Positions 21,701 to 34,341 of a stretch of 64,000 nucleotides of DNA are shown here, one piece after another (positions within the stretch are counted from its first letter, which is position 1; each line of letters begins with the position of its first letter). A program made the position numbers and the translations under genes. The stretch is taken from NCBI GenBank assembly GCA_963682055.1, contig OY821745.1, positions 8,129,501 to 8,193,500 of the forward strand. The letters run 5' to 3'. This stretch comes from Primula veris (taxonomy: Eukaryota > Streptophyta > Magnoliopsida > Ericales > Primulaceae). The notes beneath the pieces are model-generated. The model had not been told where the DNA came from. It searched no databases and worked only from the letters and a program-made list of their open reading frames with translations.

Positions 21701-24700
21701 AAGAAGAAAAAGTAATAAAACAGAGTGATGAATTAGCCTAAATCCTGTCAGTAACCTGTTGGGCAAATTTAGCTGTAATTTATTCAATAATATGCTCATG
21801 CCAATATCAACCCATTTAACTCTATAGTATCCTTGTAATTTCACCGAAATAATATTGCATATTTGGTCTGACCGTTTTAACTTCAAAATCATATGTATGT
21901 CATGATGCGTTTTATTGTTGACTATCCTCTTCATCGTAGAGCATGTTTTGTAGTTCTAATCATTCACTGCATATTTGATGGCCACTTGTGCTGCTTGAAG
22001 TGATAACGTCTAGTCACCTGCTTTGTATTTTGTACTCATAGCCTACATAACTCAAATACTTTGTTTTGGTTTTTATATTCTCGTTTATTATAAGATTGAT
22101 TCTATTTATCTATACTTAATTTTCATAGGGAAAGTATGAGGGCCGGTTTAGTTTTTCACATTGTTGAGCTATTTGTTGTCTTGTACCAAATTCATTAACA
22201 TTCGTATTTCGGTTAGATTCCATTTTGGGAACTAAATGGCACAATTGGCAATTATTTTGTGACCGATGGCTAAGATGATTGTTTATTGCGAGATATGGGT
22301 ACAAAAGGAGATTGGAATGATATCATGTCGTGATTTTTTGTTCTCTTTTTCCTACTGCATTCTAAGCGGAGAGCAGGGTTTTTGTTCCTTGTACTGCTGG
22401 AATTTTGTATAACAAGATCATGACAAATTTCCCTTTCTATTTTGTTCATTTAGCATGGAGAACCAGGTGCTGCTGTGGCTGACATTCAGCATGTGGATGT
22501 TGTTGTTTCTCATGTTCTCCAACAAATCTTGTCACGGGTACGGACTTGAACCATTTTTTTATGCACCATGGCATATGTGATTTTTCTCATGTTGTTATCG
22601 ATTGCTGTTTCTTAGTTAAGAATCAAGATAGGCCTATGTCTTATGTTATTAGCGATCCTTTGTTAATGTGTTTTATGTAATTGTTATTTGTAATCTAACT
22701 CGATACCCTACAATGATCTTTCCTAGACACATCTTCTCACATTTGATTGTGATTAGTTTATGTTTCGTAAAGAGATCTCTTATTTATCCTATATGGTATG
22801 TATTATCCTCCTGATTATCTGCCTTGTAGGCTAGATTGCAGTATTTTCTTTATCTGATGATGATGGCCCTACACCATATTTAGCTTCACTTACTCTTTCT
22901 TTGTTTACATGCACATGGATCAGTATGAACATGTGATTATGTTACATTGTTACTTGGGTTGTGCTTTAGTATGGTTTATAATCAAATTTTCCTTGTAATC
23001 ATGACAACCCTCTGATTTACTTGTCACTTTATTTTAATGTTTCCTTTACATATCTTATCATTCTATATTGATTTACTCATAATATTATATTATCATATTT
23101 ACTCATCTTTATTTCTTATTCAACTTAGTAGAGTTTTTCTCTTGTCAGATGATTCAATTTTTTATTGGTTTACGGTCATGTTTAGTTTAATCTTTTAAAA
23201 AGCGATAACATAGCTGAAGCGTTTCCGCAAGAGCTACGCTAAAAGCGTAAGCTTGATCGGTGTGAAACGAGTTTTTTTAAGCTTCGGATCGAGCTTTTTG
23301 AAACAGAGATCTAACTTTTTGTTATCTATGATATTTATTTCAGGAAAGTGACTATGTTTCGATCACACCTGGGAGCAGGGTGGCTCTCATGGTTAATGGG
23401 TAGGTGGATTTGCTAATCATCTATATAGTTTGTCGTAAAGAAAATCGATATGATTAGATTTTGTATGCCTGCATGGTGTGCTTATTTTCAATTTGAAGAG
23501 TGTTATAATTAGTTTTATTGGCCAAGAACGGTAGCTCAATTCGGTTTACTTATAAATCTCTTGCAGTGACAGACGATATTTCAAGTAAAATTATGGACGA
23601 AAATTTACCGAAGTATAAAAACTGATTATATGCTTGACTATTCATTTAATTTTGCTACACAAAGTCTGTATGAAATAGTTGTTTATGCAACTGATAATTT
23701 TTCCTATTGGAAGATAATTGTTCAGAATAACATGCAAGTTTGAAGTGAATAACAATCTGAGTAATAGGAAGTACTATAACTGGAGGACATCGAGTAACTA
23801 TTCAATTTTGAAAGGCCAGTGATTAATTTGAATATTGGATCAGATAAAAGTACCTAGTTTGCAAAACTGAAACATGGAATCACTTCTCTGGTGTCTAAAT
23901 GCTAGATATACAAAGGCCAGTAGTTAATGTAACATGTTTGATGTCTAATCTATTTGTTATCTCACTTCTTTTAGTCAACCCTACACATGTCCTTTTTGAT
24001 GTTTAAGTAAATGTTAAGTTATTTTTATCTTGAAGATTTTGCCTTTACATTATAAAATGTGCTATCTCTGTTTTTCATTTTGATTGTAGATTAGGAGCGA
24101 CTCCTGCAATGGAACTTATGATTGCAACTGGAAAAGCCGTTCCAATGCTCCAGTTGGAGCATGGGCTTGCTGTTGATCGAGTATATACAGGATCATTTAT
24201 GACCTCTCTTGATATGTCAGGTATGTGTAAATCGTGCTCAATATTGTACATGAAATTTTTGTATTTCTAAATTCGTCTTCGACAGGGTTTTCAATATCTG
24301 TCATGATGGTTGATGATGAAATTTTGCAACGATTGGATGCTCCCACTAAGGCACCCTATTGGCCTGTTGGTGTTGGTGGTTAGTATTTTCCAAATTAAGT
24401 TATTTTACATGATATCATATTGAATGTTGTTGGTACGTCCAATAATTTTTTGTCCGTATTATTACTGAACCTATATTTTTTTGGTATTAAAAGTTGAGGA
24501 TTTACAAAATTTCAGGTACTCATCCGCCGACCAAGATTCCTGTTCCCCTCCCCCCATCTCCATCAACTAAGAGTGATAAGGTATGTTGGATTTGAATTTA
24601 TAATCACTGGGTCACGGGCTTTTAATCTGTGTTCTTAGCATGTCTGTGGTAGAGTTGGTCAAAAGGGTATAATTGCTTTTAGTCGAGGGGTGAACAAATT

Positions 24701-27700
24701 TATGTTGTCTTACCCTGCCTTTTCCTGTAATAAAACGTGTTGAAGGTAAGGAAAAAACTATTGATAATTAGAAGTCTTGATCCCTTTGTAATCAAGAAAG
24801 TTGTTTTTCGCTGTGGTCGAGATGGGAAGATGGTATGTTAAAGATGATTACTGATAAAGATCCTTTTAAGTCTGATCATCTATTTAGTTTCCTTCTTCAA
24901 AGATTGTAATACATAATTTTGTCCATTTGGCTTGTACAGTTTTTTGAAAAGCTATTTATAGCTAGTATTTTCAGAATGTAATATGACCAAAACGCTGACT
25001 AGTTAACTGATTGACGACAATGGCAGCTGCTGTTATTTTAATTGGTAAAACATGAAAAGATTAACTTTGTTCCACGGGAAAGACAAACAGTTGACACTTT
25101 TTAAAGAAAAACAACTAAGAAAAATTATATTAGGCGAAGTTCTCTGGCAACTTGTAAGCAATGTATTGCGAAATTTGATCTCTGTGTTGACCTTGTTTTC
25201 TTCTTTCTGGCGACAATGTACTAAATCATGCTACATTTAGTAAAGGGATTGAGATACTTACTGGTCAACTACTTTAATAACACATTCTTTAACTTTTAAT
25301 ACGAAATAGTAAAAGTTTGACTTCATTGCCTCTGCCCTTTAAACAAATTTCTTACTCACACAAGCTTCAGATTGTTTAGAATTACGGTAACATGCTTGTT
25401 CTAATACGTACTTTCTGACCTATTAGACTATTTTTGATATTGTCAGAGGTGACTATAATTTTGTCTGTGGGAATTGTTTAAATTTTCTTTTTGCATGAAT
25501 GCGAATAAATTAATTATTGATTGTTGAAAGCATTGGCAACTTGATCTGGTACCATAATCTTCTTGTGCTTTTTTTGGTGCATTTGAAACGAACATAGAAT
25601 GAAAATGTGTGAGGACATGGAACTATCGACAGTAGAAATAAAGTCCCTCGCGTTGTTTTCTGGATCAAGTATGAATGTACCTTTAAAAAAAAGACCTCGA
25701 TATTGTTGGTATACACATATCTCCTTGTCTCTTTTTGATCAAGTCATGAAGGAGTAAGTCTCTTCTGAGTAATTTAATTGAAAATGTGCAATATGTGTGA
25801 TAAGAAGTTGATATAAGGTTTAAAAGTGTTCATGTCCGTATTAGCATGTCTCAGATTATTATTGCGCTATTATTCCATAGAAATCTGTTTATCTTTCTTT
25901 TATCGCAAAGTTTGGATTTATTAAAATAATTTGTTTATATATAGTTGCCGAGACGGCCAGAAAATCTTAATCCAGAAGGGTGTATTCTAGAGGCAGCTAT
26001 TCAAGCTTCAGCAAATGCTATTATCGATCTCAAAGACAGTCTAAACGAGTGGGATGGGAAAGTGGGGGACGGTGACTGTGGTTCAACTGTAAGTCTTTAT
26101 CACAGTGTTTGTCCTTATTTTTATTTGATATGTGGTGGCATAATGTTATTTGTGATTGTTTCCTATCTTACAGATGTTTAAAGGTGCAACAGCTATCCTT
26201 GAAGACGTCACGAAACAGTATGTTTCCATTGTTCGTATTATTATTTAATGATAGAAGTATTAATAAAACAGGACAATGTACCCTGTATTCCAAGGTTTTA
26301 TTTAATTTTTTTATACAGTAGGGAACAATAAGCGGTTAAATCTGTTTTCTTATTTTGGATTTCTGAAGTATTTTCCGCAGTCAGTTATGTAGGCATCGTT
26401 TCGTGGTGTTAAAAGTCATTTAATTTTCAATAATTACTGATAAGGACAATTTCCTTGCCCAACAATAAAAAAGGAAAGATGTTTATTGTAAGGTTCATTA
26501 GTGGTCTACATCTCAGTTGGTCATAGACTCGTGTATTATCATTATGCATATATACAGTGGTGGAACTAGGCAGTAATACTAGGATTCCGTTGTGTCCTCC
26601 ATAACCAAAATTTTTGTTACCATCTTGTGAATTAAGCTAATTTTCTTAATTTATACGTACTAGTCTATCCCGTAAAAATATTATAATTTATGAAATCTCT
26701 TCCTGGTTCTGGCAGTATTTGTGTGGATCCCAAGTTCAGTTCTAGATGAAGTTGTTCTCACTTCAGTTGAATATACATGATGACCTGCTCTGATTACCAC
26801 TAGTGTATATTGTTATAATGTGACTTAACTTCAGTAGTACCGAATAGTATCCCATAAGCAAAATCTGGAATATGATTGCTATATGTCCTTCACTAGTCAT
26901 CTCTTTTTTATACCAAGTTTTTTCTATTCTTCCAAATTTAACCTTCATGGTCTTTTTACTATTTTTCTGTTCTACAGGTCTCTATAGTACTCTTTCTCTG
27001 ATAGTTTAAATTCATTCCAGGTATCCCTTGAACGATGCAGCTGAAACGGTTAATGAAATTGGATGTTCTATCAGAAAAATTATGGGAGGAACTAGTGGAA
27101 TCCTGTAATATTTTATCTTATTTTTTGAAGCTCGAGTTGATCGTTCCTTAAATAGGTGATCTGTATGGATAAATCTTAATAATTGTTTTGCATTTCCTTG
27201 AAACAGATACAGTATTTTCTTTAAAGCTGCATATGCGGAGCTGAAAGCAGATAGCAATCCAGCTGTTACTCCGGCAAAATGTATGTTGATCCTTTTTTCC
27301 CCCCAACTTGCACATGTTCTTTCTGCAATTACTAGTATTCCGTAATGATTATTTGATGTAGGGGCAAATGCACTAGAAGCTGCCATAGCTGCAATTAGCA
27401 AATACGGTGGGGCCAATGCGGGTTATCGAACTCTGTTAGATGCCCTTATTCCTGCATCAACAGTTCTGAAAGAGGTAATTGTTCACTGAGTATATCAGAA
27501 TTATCTATATTTTATAAATTATACCAACTTTTTTCAGCTATTGATATGTGCTTTTTCCAAACAGCATTTGAATGCTGGGGATGATCCTGTCGACGCTTTT
27601 ATTCTTTCATCTGAAGCGGCAATTGCTGGAGCTGAGTCCACTAAGCACATGCAGGCCCAGGTGAGAAAAAGCTTATCCTATTTACTAGTAAATATTTTTT

Positions 27701-28652
27701 GATATTGCATACAGAACAAGTATATGATTAATTATGTGCCAAAGAAGTTTATAAATTAGAACAAAAACTTCAACTAGCTAGTTTATTAGTTCAGCTGTGA
27801 AAGTTCAAAGCTTACAATTATCGAGTTTCGGTAATTAGATGATCACATCCTTGTCTTTAGTCTGAATGGCTGTAATTGAACTTTTAGTTCGTGTAGTTAT
27901 TCTGAAGGCAGGGAAATTGAATCTATAGCACCATTAGGCAGTTGTCTACTAAGTTTTAAGGATTCTACTCTGTATGGTATGCATGTCACATGGTTGAAAG
28001 TTATACGTAGGTGTTAAACGGAATTCAGGAGAAAGGAAGGGAGTAGATTTTGATCTTAGAAATCATTTTTGTCTATTTGGATTTTATTGAGAAAGACATT
28101 TTGTAAGTACCAAGGATTGAATTATGTTTAGTATAGACTATAGCATCTAGTTTAATGTTCAACCTGAATTATTATCTGGTTATCATTTTCCCTATGATTT
28201 CCATAATATTCTTAAAAAAGAATTTAATGGAAGTGAAATAATGTTTTTTAGTGCACTATCTTATGAGGAAATTTCTGCCTATTATTATCAGTTTCGGGAA
28301 TGCTAGATGTCTCCGTTTTTTTGTTTAGGAACACCTTAAAATTAGGTGAGACTGGCATACGAAGAGTTTTGTATGTTTTTTGGTCCCTTTTGCTTTAATT
28401 TTACAGAGTTAAAGATTCTGAAAGCGAATAAATGCATAATATCTGGACATCATTAATAGTTTTTTCAGAAACTTGGTATCTTCGTTACACTTACTTTTTG
28501 AATGTTCCTAACTTGCTTATATTTTTTTGTAGGCTGGGCGTTCATCCTACGTGTCTCCTGATGTTCTTTCATCCGTTCCAGACCCAGGTGCCATGGCTGC
28601 AGCTTCATGGTATAGAGCCGCGGCTTTGGCTGTTAAGAGCATGACTCCTTGA
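18623..28652 (+). CDS. Dihydroxyacetone kinase, 20 exons, complete
   Basis: Exons: 18623-18662, 19210-19283, 19387-19450, 19616-19728, 19809-19856, 20074-20145, 20296-20385, 21323-21496, 22454-22537, 23344-23399, 24090-24220, 24286-24378, 24516-24580, 25945-26088, 26174-26217, 27021-27104, 27207-27280, 27362-27474, 27565-27660, 28533-28652. All junctions are GT-AG and in phase, and they encode 592 aa, the usual plant length. The N-terminal DhaK domain has GGGSGHEP at residues 60-67 and HGEPG at 226-230. The His of HGEPG binds dihydroxyacetone covalently in this family. A Pro-rich linker near 355-370 leads to the C-terminal DhaL domain, with the Mg-ATP motif GDGDCGST at 409-416. The enzyme phosphorylates dihydroxyacetone with ATP, probably in the cytosol. 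Animal homologues also have FMN cyclase activity; that is unknown here. Confidence 0.96.
20917..21245 (+). repeat. Diverged tandem duplication (~170 bp) in intron 7 of the kinase gene
   Basis: TGTGGTTTCACTAAGCTAAA occurs at about 20919 and 21096. Each copy is followed by AACAGATGTTCCTTA, then AAATTAAATAGTGGGT, and later TTATTTCC...TTTCAC. The copies carry several small indels, so this is an old duplication. No coding content. Confidence 0.8.
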
Positions 28653-29980
28653 GTAAATATGTCACCTATAGATAATACATATATCTTCCTATATACTACC
28701 GCTGGCCCCCTTTTTGTTGGCGAGGGTACGAGTGATGAATTTGTTCATAACGTGTAGTTCTAACCATTTAAAAAGCTTTCCGCTAATGCGTATCTGCATA
28801 TTGCTGAGAGAGCAAGGTCAATCCTTGTGACTAGTTCCTAAGACAATTGGCCCAAATTTGCTGTATTAATGCTGCATGCAGAATGTTGTATTCCGTAGAC
28901 TGTGACTTCATTTTAGATGACTTACATCTTCTTACTATATGAAAAGCGGGCTTCCTAGCTCACTTTTTCATTTTATACCCTTCAAGTCTTTTACTCTTTT
29001 GCTTCTTTTCTTCATTTAGTGGTTAACTTAATTCTTAATAGTCCCCAAGTCTTCTAAAATGGACATAATATTGTTCACAATTTCTAATACTTAATTTAGT
29101 TTGAAAACTTAATATATTAGAAAACTGGGGCTAAATTCACTTTAGTGACCTGAGTTTTGTCTCGGATTTACTTTAGTGCCTTGAGTTTTAAAAATATTGA
29201 TTTAGTGTCTCAGGTTTCACATATACTTTATTTTAGTGTTCTATTTAACTTTACAAGTTTTAAACAATTGTAATACAACCCACTTTGTTTAGAAATTAAT
29301 AAACTAGACATCGATTTGTTGAAAGTGACAAAATTAATTCTTTAATTTTACAATTTTTGTAAAAGACACGTTTTTCAATGTGTAAGCTTTTCTTTAAAAT
29401 AAATACAACTTTAAACATAATTTTTGAAATTGTTTACTTATGAGAAATTTTAATATACAAAAGAAGAACCACTTTGAAGACAAGTTTTCCTTCAATTTTT
29501 TTTTTTCTGAAGGAAGAAAGTTTTTTTGGGAAATAAAAAATATTTTGGAAAGTAATTCTATATTAAACAAAAATTTTACGGATTAAAACATTTCTGCAAA
29601 TAATTTTTTTTTACATGTAGTGTTTATAAAAACTATTAGTTATTTTAAAAAGTTAATCATTATATTTCATATCTTTTTTCAAAATATTAATAAAAATAAA
29701 CTTTTTACAAACTTTTGAATCATTCGGACAACTTTCAATGTTTATTATGCTAAAATATTTAAGTTGGAAGTATTATAACTAGGGTTGGGAAATATTCCCG
29801 AAACCTGACTCGATCCCGCCTCCCGACCCGAGTCAATCCCGACCCAACACAGTCAGGTATTCTCCTGACCCGATTGTTTTCGGGATCGGGATTTTGGTTG
29901 ATTTCAAAGAGTGACGGGTACCCGATGTATTTTTATACAAATTTAAAATTAATAATTATTCATGTAATATGTGTGTGTAT
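28653..29980. other. 3' flank of the kinase gene and AT-rich intergenic DNA
   Basis: The first few hundred bases should hold the kinase 3' UTR. Near 29130-29240 a phrase of the TTTAGTGCCTTGAGTTTT type repeats three times about 45 bases apart, probably degraded transposon. Around 29783-29945 is a cluster of CCCGACCCGA-type motifs (GATCCCG, CGGGATCGGGAT). Similar motifs occur at 32140-32168 and 50188-50260. These may be remnants of a hAT-like element. No gene is seen. Confidence 0.5.
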
Positions 29981-29989
29981 ATATATATA

Positions 29990-30662
29990 CTAGTAATAGT
30001 TGTCGACGCGTTGCGTGTGCGATTAGTAGTGACATAGATATGATCACGACAAATAAAGTTAATATTTTTTTAAAATTTTAAATATTGATTAATTAACAAT
30101 CGTATATAAAAAGTAATATAATGTTTTAATTACTCTTATAAAAAATACATATGACGATTTTGTTTGAAATATAAATATGTATAGAAAATAATATATTTTT
30201 AGTTATTTATGTATTTGAATTAAATGATGACATTTAAGAGTAATTATAATATTAAAGTGGGAGTATTTTTAGAAAATTTGGGTAAAATTTGGCAGGCTCA
30301 AAATGCTTGGGTTGACTTATATTAATAGTATGATACTAGTAATCGTTACTCATACGTTGCGTATGCAACGCGTGGTATATATATGTTCCGGTTAAATAAT
30401 TTTTAAAAAAATATATTGATTGAATGAATATATTAAATTAGAAATGGTGAGTGATATAATGTTTTTGTTATACAAAATATAGGTAAAACGATTTTGTTTG
30501 GTATAAGATTGTAATTGTTTTGAAAATATAATGATTTTTGTGTATTTTTTATATTTTGAATTGAATAAATGTAAATGAGTAATTAGTATAAAAGAGTGGG
30601 GGTATTTTTAGAAAAAATTACCAAAATTTGACGGACTTACTTTTTCTTGTGTTCGTTTATAT
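29990..30662 (+). repeat. Two adjacent copies of a ~340-bp AT-rich dispersed repeat
   Basis: Copy 1 starts CTAGTAATAGTTGTCGACGC after a TA run at 29990. Copy 2 starts ACTAGTAATCGTTACTCATA at 30335. Both have an ACGCGTTGCGTG or ACGTTGCGTATG motif near the left end, GGGTATTTTTAGAAAA toward the right, and the first ends TTGACTTATATTAATAGTATG. Two further copies are at 61018-61320 and 63202-63505. Transposon class is uncertain. Confidence 0.7.
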
Positions 30663-30858
30663 ATATGTGTATAATTTTTATTCTATTAAAGTTAGTCCTT
30701 TAATGAGTTATTGTTAGAGTTTGTGTTTGTGTTCCATGTTTGTCACCTATCCTTATTTCCCAATTTCTCTGATGGCCTCTGAATACATGAAATTTGTTTT
30801 CATTGTCAGTAATAAAAGGTGAGTTTGGTTGCTAGGAGCAATTGAGGCTCTAAAAGAC

Positions 30859-31412
30859 GAGATTAAGTCACTTTTATATTATGTGTTTCTTACGAAAAAA
30901 CAATTAGTAACTCATATTTATAAAAACTTAATTTAGTAATTCATGTTTATACAATCGACTTGATTTAGTGATCTGGTCGCTATTTGATAAAAAAAGCATT
31001 AGAAAGTGGCACATGTCATATCATGAGATTTTAAAATGAAAGGTAAAACAGTCATTTAACCCTACAACAATAATAATAACACATTCATTACCTAATAATA
31101 ATTATAAATATAATATATAAATTACAAAGATATAGGAGTATATACATACATAGATATAGATACATACATGTATATATACCATCCGTCCCTCCACCATACA
31201 CACCCGCTGTCCCTCCACCCACCTATCCCCGCATGTATATATACACATATAGATACATACATCTATATATATACCCGTCGTGCCCTCATCCACCCACCTC
31301 CGTCTATGTCGCCCCCATAATCTCCCACCTTCGTCGTCCGTTGCCATATATATATAGATACATACATAGATATACATACGTATATATACACATTTTTTAT
31401 ACATAATACACC

Positions 31413-31446
<34 letters not shown>

Positions 31447-31833
31447 CAAACACATATGTATACATCCATACACCTCTAGCCTGTCCCCCGCCGCCTTTTT
31501 CCACCACTGCTGCCTCTCCTTCAGCCGTTGTTGCCCACTCCAACTCCAAATCCTAATATGATTGATACATATATACATACATATACATACAAATAAATTC
31601 TTTTTGTTTTGTGTTATTATATTAAATGGTTGAAAATTTTCCTTCAAAATAAGTGTAGAAATGTATTTTACCTTTAAATAATTGTGTCCGGCGTGTTTAT
31701 TGGTCTGAAACACGATTAGTTCACTGAAACAAGTAAATTTAACAAACATGGAGTATTAAATCAAGTTTTTGCAAGCATGTGGTACTGATTGTTTTTTCGT
31801 GACAAACACAGGGTACAAAAGTAACTTAATCTC
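30859..31833. mobile_element. Non-autonomous Mutator-like element with long TIRs and 9-bp TSD
   Basis: The left end (GAGATTAAGTCACTTTTATA from 30859) and the complement of the right end (GAGATTAAGTTACTTTTGTA, ending 31833) are inverted copies for about 130 bp. The match includes a shared ACGAAAAAACAAT block and CATGTTT block. Flanking 9-mers are CTAAAAGAC (30850-30858) and CTAAAATAC (31834-31842), eight of nine identical, which is the Mutator signature. The 975-bp element contains only microsatellite-rich DNA (TATATACATACATAGA type) between the TIRs. The long minus-strand frame across it is low-complexity and not a gene. Confidence 0.8.
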
Positions 31834-32488
31834 CTAAAATACTATATTGAGTGGAAATTACTAGTACAATTTTATTTCGAAGGTCCTGCTAAAGTGCTAA
31901 GTGAGTTTCAAGTGATGAAGTTTAAGAATTGGTACCATTGTCAAAACATTTTCTCTTGTGCAATGGTTTTCGTTTATTCTTAAATAAAGAAATAAATATG
32001 TAGAGAGATAATTTAGCATAACAGCACACTACATGTATGGAATACTGTATTGTCATTTATTATTGTATTTGGGGATTCTCATAAAAAATATTATGAAGTT
32101 GTATGTAAGTTTCAGTTTATAAATTTTAATAAAATGTTATCGGGATTATCCCATCCCGACCCGCCGGCTGTTGGAAAAACCATGTTTAACATGGTAGTTT
32201 CCGAATGGTCACGAGACCATCTTTGAGTCAAGATTCCAAGTGACAGCCGTTGTCTTTTGGCACCATACTCAAGACGGTTGAATAGATGGTATAACAAGAT
32301 TCGTAACGGTATGTCGCATGACCTATTCGGAGAATGGGAGTGAATGGAAATTGGCGTCAAAAATTACGGTTGAGAAAGAGGAAAACTCTTAATGCTGGAA
32401 AATGGGTTTAATGAGGATAACTCATTGGGATTTGTTCCACATTGAAAAATGAAGTCTCATTTTTACAATATATATATATTAAGGTATC

Positions 32489-33060
32489 TGATAAAACCAT
32501 AACTTTTGACGATCACGTTAGGCTTTTCAACAATATAATAATGGTAAATCAACGGTAAATAATGGATATTTCTTGATCTTTATTATTGGTCGGATTATTA
32601 CACTTGCTCGGATTGTTACACTTGCTCGGATTAGTACTTCTTTATTACAATTGTGCTCGATTTGACTGCTTAATCTCTTATCTTGGTCGTTCTTCTTTCT
32701 CTTCGATATTCGGCTCTCTCGCTGTTCGGCTTGCTTCTTTTCAGGATAAGTTTTAACTAGTTTCTCTCTTTTCTCAACTTCTCTCTATATTTTTTGGATA
32801 GATTTTCCGGTCCATTTCTAGGAGGGGTAGTTGGCTATTTATAGGCAACTATGCTTTCTAGGATATTGACAAATGTCTCCATCTCAGGGGGTTTTTCAGA
32901 CATGGGTCCCTAGTTAAGTGGGCTTGGGCTTTTGATAGTAACTACCTTATTCTCTTATAAAAGGCATGTGATGACCCATTTAAGCGTTGGATACCCATTT
33001 ATAAAGTGGATTGATTATTACCCGAATAGAATATTCGGGTCTAATTTTTATGTTCTATCA
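32489..33060 (-). repeat. 3' LTR of the Tat element (572 bp)
   Basis: Inverted termini TGATA/TATCA. On the minus strand it contains TATAAATAG (32836-32844), a probable promoter motif. Just inside it, 33061-33080 reads on the minus strand as AAGTCAGGGAGCACT, the weak purine-rich tract expected next to a 3' LTR. Confidence 0.95.
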
Positions 33061-33243
33061 AGTGCTCCCTGACTTCCTAGGCGTGGTTTCCATGTCGAGG
33101 GAGTCATGCTCGGTCTGTCGAGAATATTACTTCGGTCTCGTCGTTCCCAATGCTTCGTTGAGAAACGTAATAGATTTATGACGGTTCCTTGGGGTGCCCA
33201 TTTAAAGTTTCCTATCCTAATATCTTTCTTCGAGGAAAACTCC

Positions 33244-33250
33244 TATAAAG
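33244..33250 (+). promoter_or_regulatory. TATA box of antisense gene a
   Basis: CCTATAAAGGGGAG lies 60 bases upstream of the ATG at 33304. Similar boxes precede the four other small antisense genes at similar distances. Confidence 0.6.
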
Positions 33251-33303
33251 GGGAGTGCCCCCTCCATAACAAGGCATTTTATTACTACTTTGCTCGTGAC
33301 GTA

Positions 33304-33624
33304 ATGGCTTCCTCTGGTTCTACTGGTGAGAGCTCCTTTAATTATATTTCTTATTTAGAAACTGAGATCACGAAATCTCGTACCGCGAATAAGAAACTCG
33401 TGGCCAAGGTTTCAGACTACAAGAAAAGGTTGTCCGACATGGATTCTGCTCACCATGTGACGATGGCCGATCGGGATTGGGCTTACGAGCGTATAAAGAG
33501 GCTCGAGGCTTATCTGGATAAGCAGAAGGCAGCAAAAAGGGCCTATAAGCTTGCCTTTAAGGAGTTGCATGCTCGGTCTAAACCGAGTTCGGATGACGAT
33601 GAAGAAGGCTCTTCCTCGAAATAA
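33304..33624 (+). CDS. Tat antisense gene a: 106-aa coiled-coil protein
   Basis: Starts MASSGSTGESS and ends SSDDDEEGSSSK. Residues ~18-85 are heptad-rich and highly charged (YLETEITKSR, IKRLEAYLDKQ), predicted to form a coiled coil. It is a paralogue of the next gene: both share (I)K.LEA..D.Q.A.KRAYKLA, then ARSK, then an acidic/Ser-Lys tail. The frame opens further upstream to 33106, but the TATA box at 33244 makes 33304 the likely start. Transcription would run opposite to gag-pol. Function is unknown; related antisense ORFs are known in Tat elements but have no assigned role. Confidence 0.7.
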   Translation: MASSGSTGESSFNYISYLETEITKSRTANKKLVAKVSDYKKRLSDMDSAHHVTMADRDWAYERIKRLEAYLDKQKAAKRAYKLAFKELHARSKPSSDDDEEGSSSK

Positions 33625-33856
33625 TTAGTCTTTTGTGATTTCTTTGTATCTGGTGTTATCACCTAGTTGTAATCGAATCACGGAAGAATCTTAATAAAAC
33701 ATATTTTACTTACGTTCCTGTCTGTTTATTTCTTTGATATCTTATTGGATGACTCCATTGGACTTGAATTGCTGTAGTTAACCATAAATGCTCTCGGGAA
33801 GTTCAAGTGGTTTGTCTTTCTTCGAGACGACCTTTGATCCACCCCTTGTTTCTTCC

Positions 33857-33864
33857 TATAAAAG
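33857..33864 (+). promoter_or_regulatory. TATA box of antisense gene b
   Basis: TTCCTATAAAAGAGG lies 57 bases before the ATG at 33914. Confidence 0.6.
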
Positions 33865-33913
33865 AGGACTGTCTATATATTCTTTGAGCAGCTCATTCTA
33901 TATTATCGAACAA

Positions 33914-34252
33914 ATGGCTTCTCCTCATGACACTAATGGTGACAACCTTCCTGAATATGTTGCTCATCTTGAAGAGGAAGTTAAAAAAGTGCGTTATCTC
34001 GAGAAGAGGGTTGCCCGGTTGTCGGTGGAAGCTCGTCGGGCCGTCGAACTAGACGAGCGATTGGACGCCATGGAGAAGGAGCACCAGAGGTCTTTGCTCG
34101 ACAGTATTCGTGCTCGTGCTCGGATCAAAGAGCTCGAGGCCTCTAGAGACAGGCAAATTGCTTCCAAGAGGGCTTACAAATTAGCCCTTGAGGACGTGTA
34201 TGCTCGGTCGAAGAAGAAGCCAAATGACGAAGGGGGCCCTTCTACAAAATGA
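33914..34252 (+). CDS. Tat antisense gene b: 112-aa coiled-coil protein
   Basis: MASPHDTNGDN at the N-terminus, then a coiled coil through most of the protein (YVAHLEEEVKKVRYLEKR, LDERLDAMEKEHQRS, IKELEASRDRQ), and the tail NDEGGPSTK. It shares an SKRAYKLALEDVYARSKK segment with the KRAYKLAFKELHARSK segment of gene a, so the two arose by tandem duplication within the element. The ORF could begin at 33788, but the TATA box lies between that Met and 33914. Function unknown. Confidence 0.7.
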   Translation: MASPHDTNGDNLPEYVAHLEEEVKKVRYLEKRVARLSVEARRAVELDERLDAMEKEHQRSLLDSIRARARIKELEASRDRQIASKRAYKLALEDVYARSKKKPNDEGGPSTK

Positions 34253-34341
34253 TTTTATTGTTTTTTATCGTATTTCCTTTAAGTTAACTGCCTCTTCTGT
34301 AACGAATTATCAACCAATCAATAAAGACTTCTTTTTCTTGT

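Noticed and set aside
25052..26321. Small frames within introns of the dihydroxyacetone kinase gene
   Set aside because: They lie in introns or read through exon edges of a gene whose 20 exons join perfectly.
31102..31749. 215-aa minus-strand frame
   Set aside because: It is made almost entirely of Tyr/Ile/Cys repeats from a TATACATA microsatellite inside the Mutator-like element.
29783..32168. A larger hAT-like element spanning the CCCGACCCG clusters at 29.8, 32.1 and 50.2 kb
   Set aside because: The motif clusters are similar, but no ends or target duplication could be paired.
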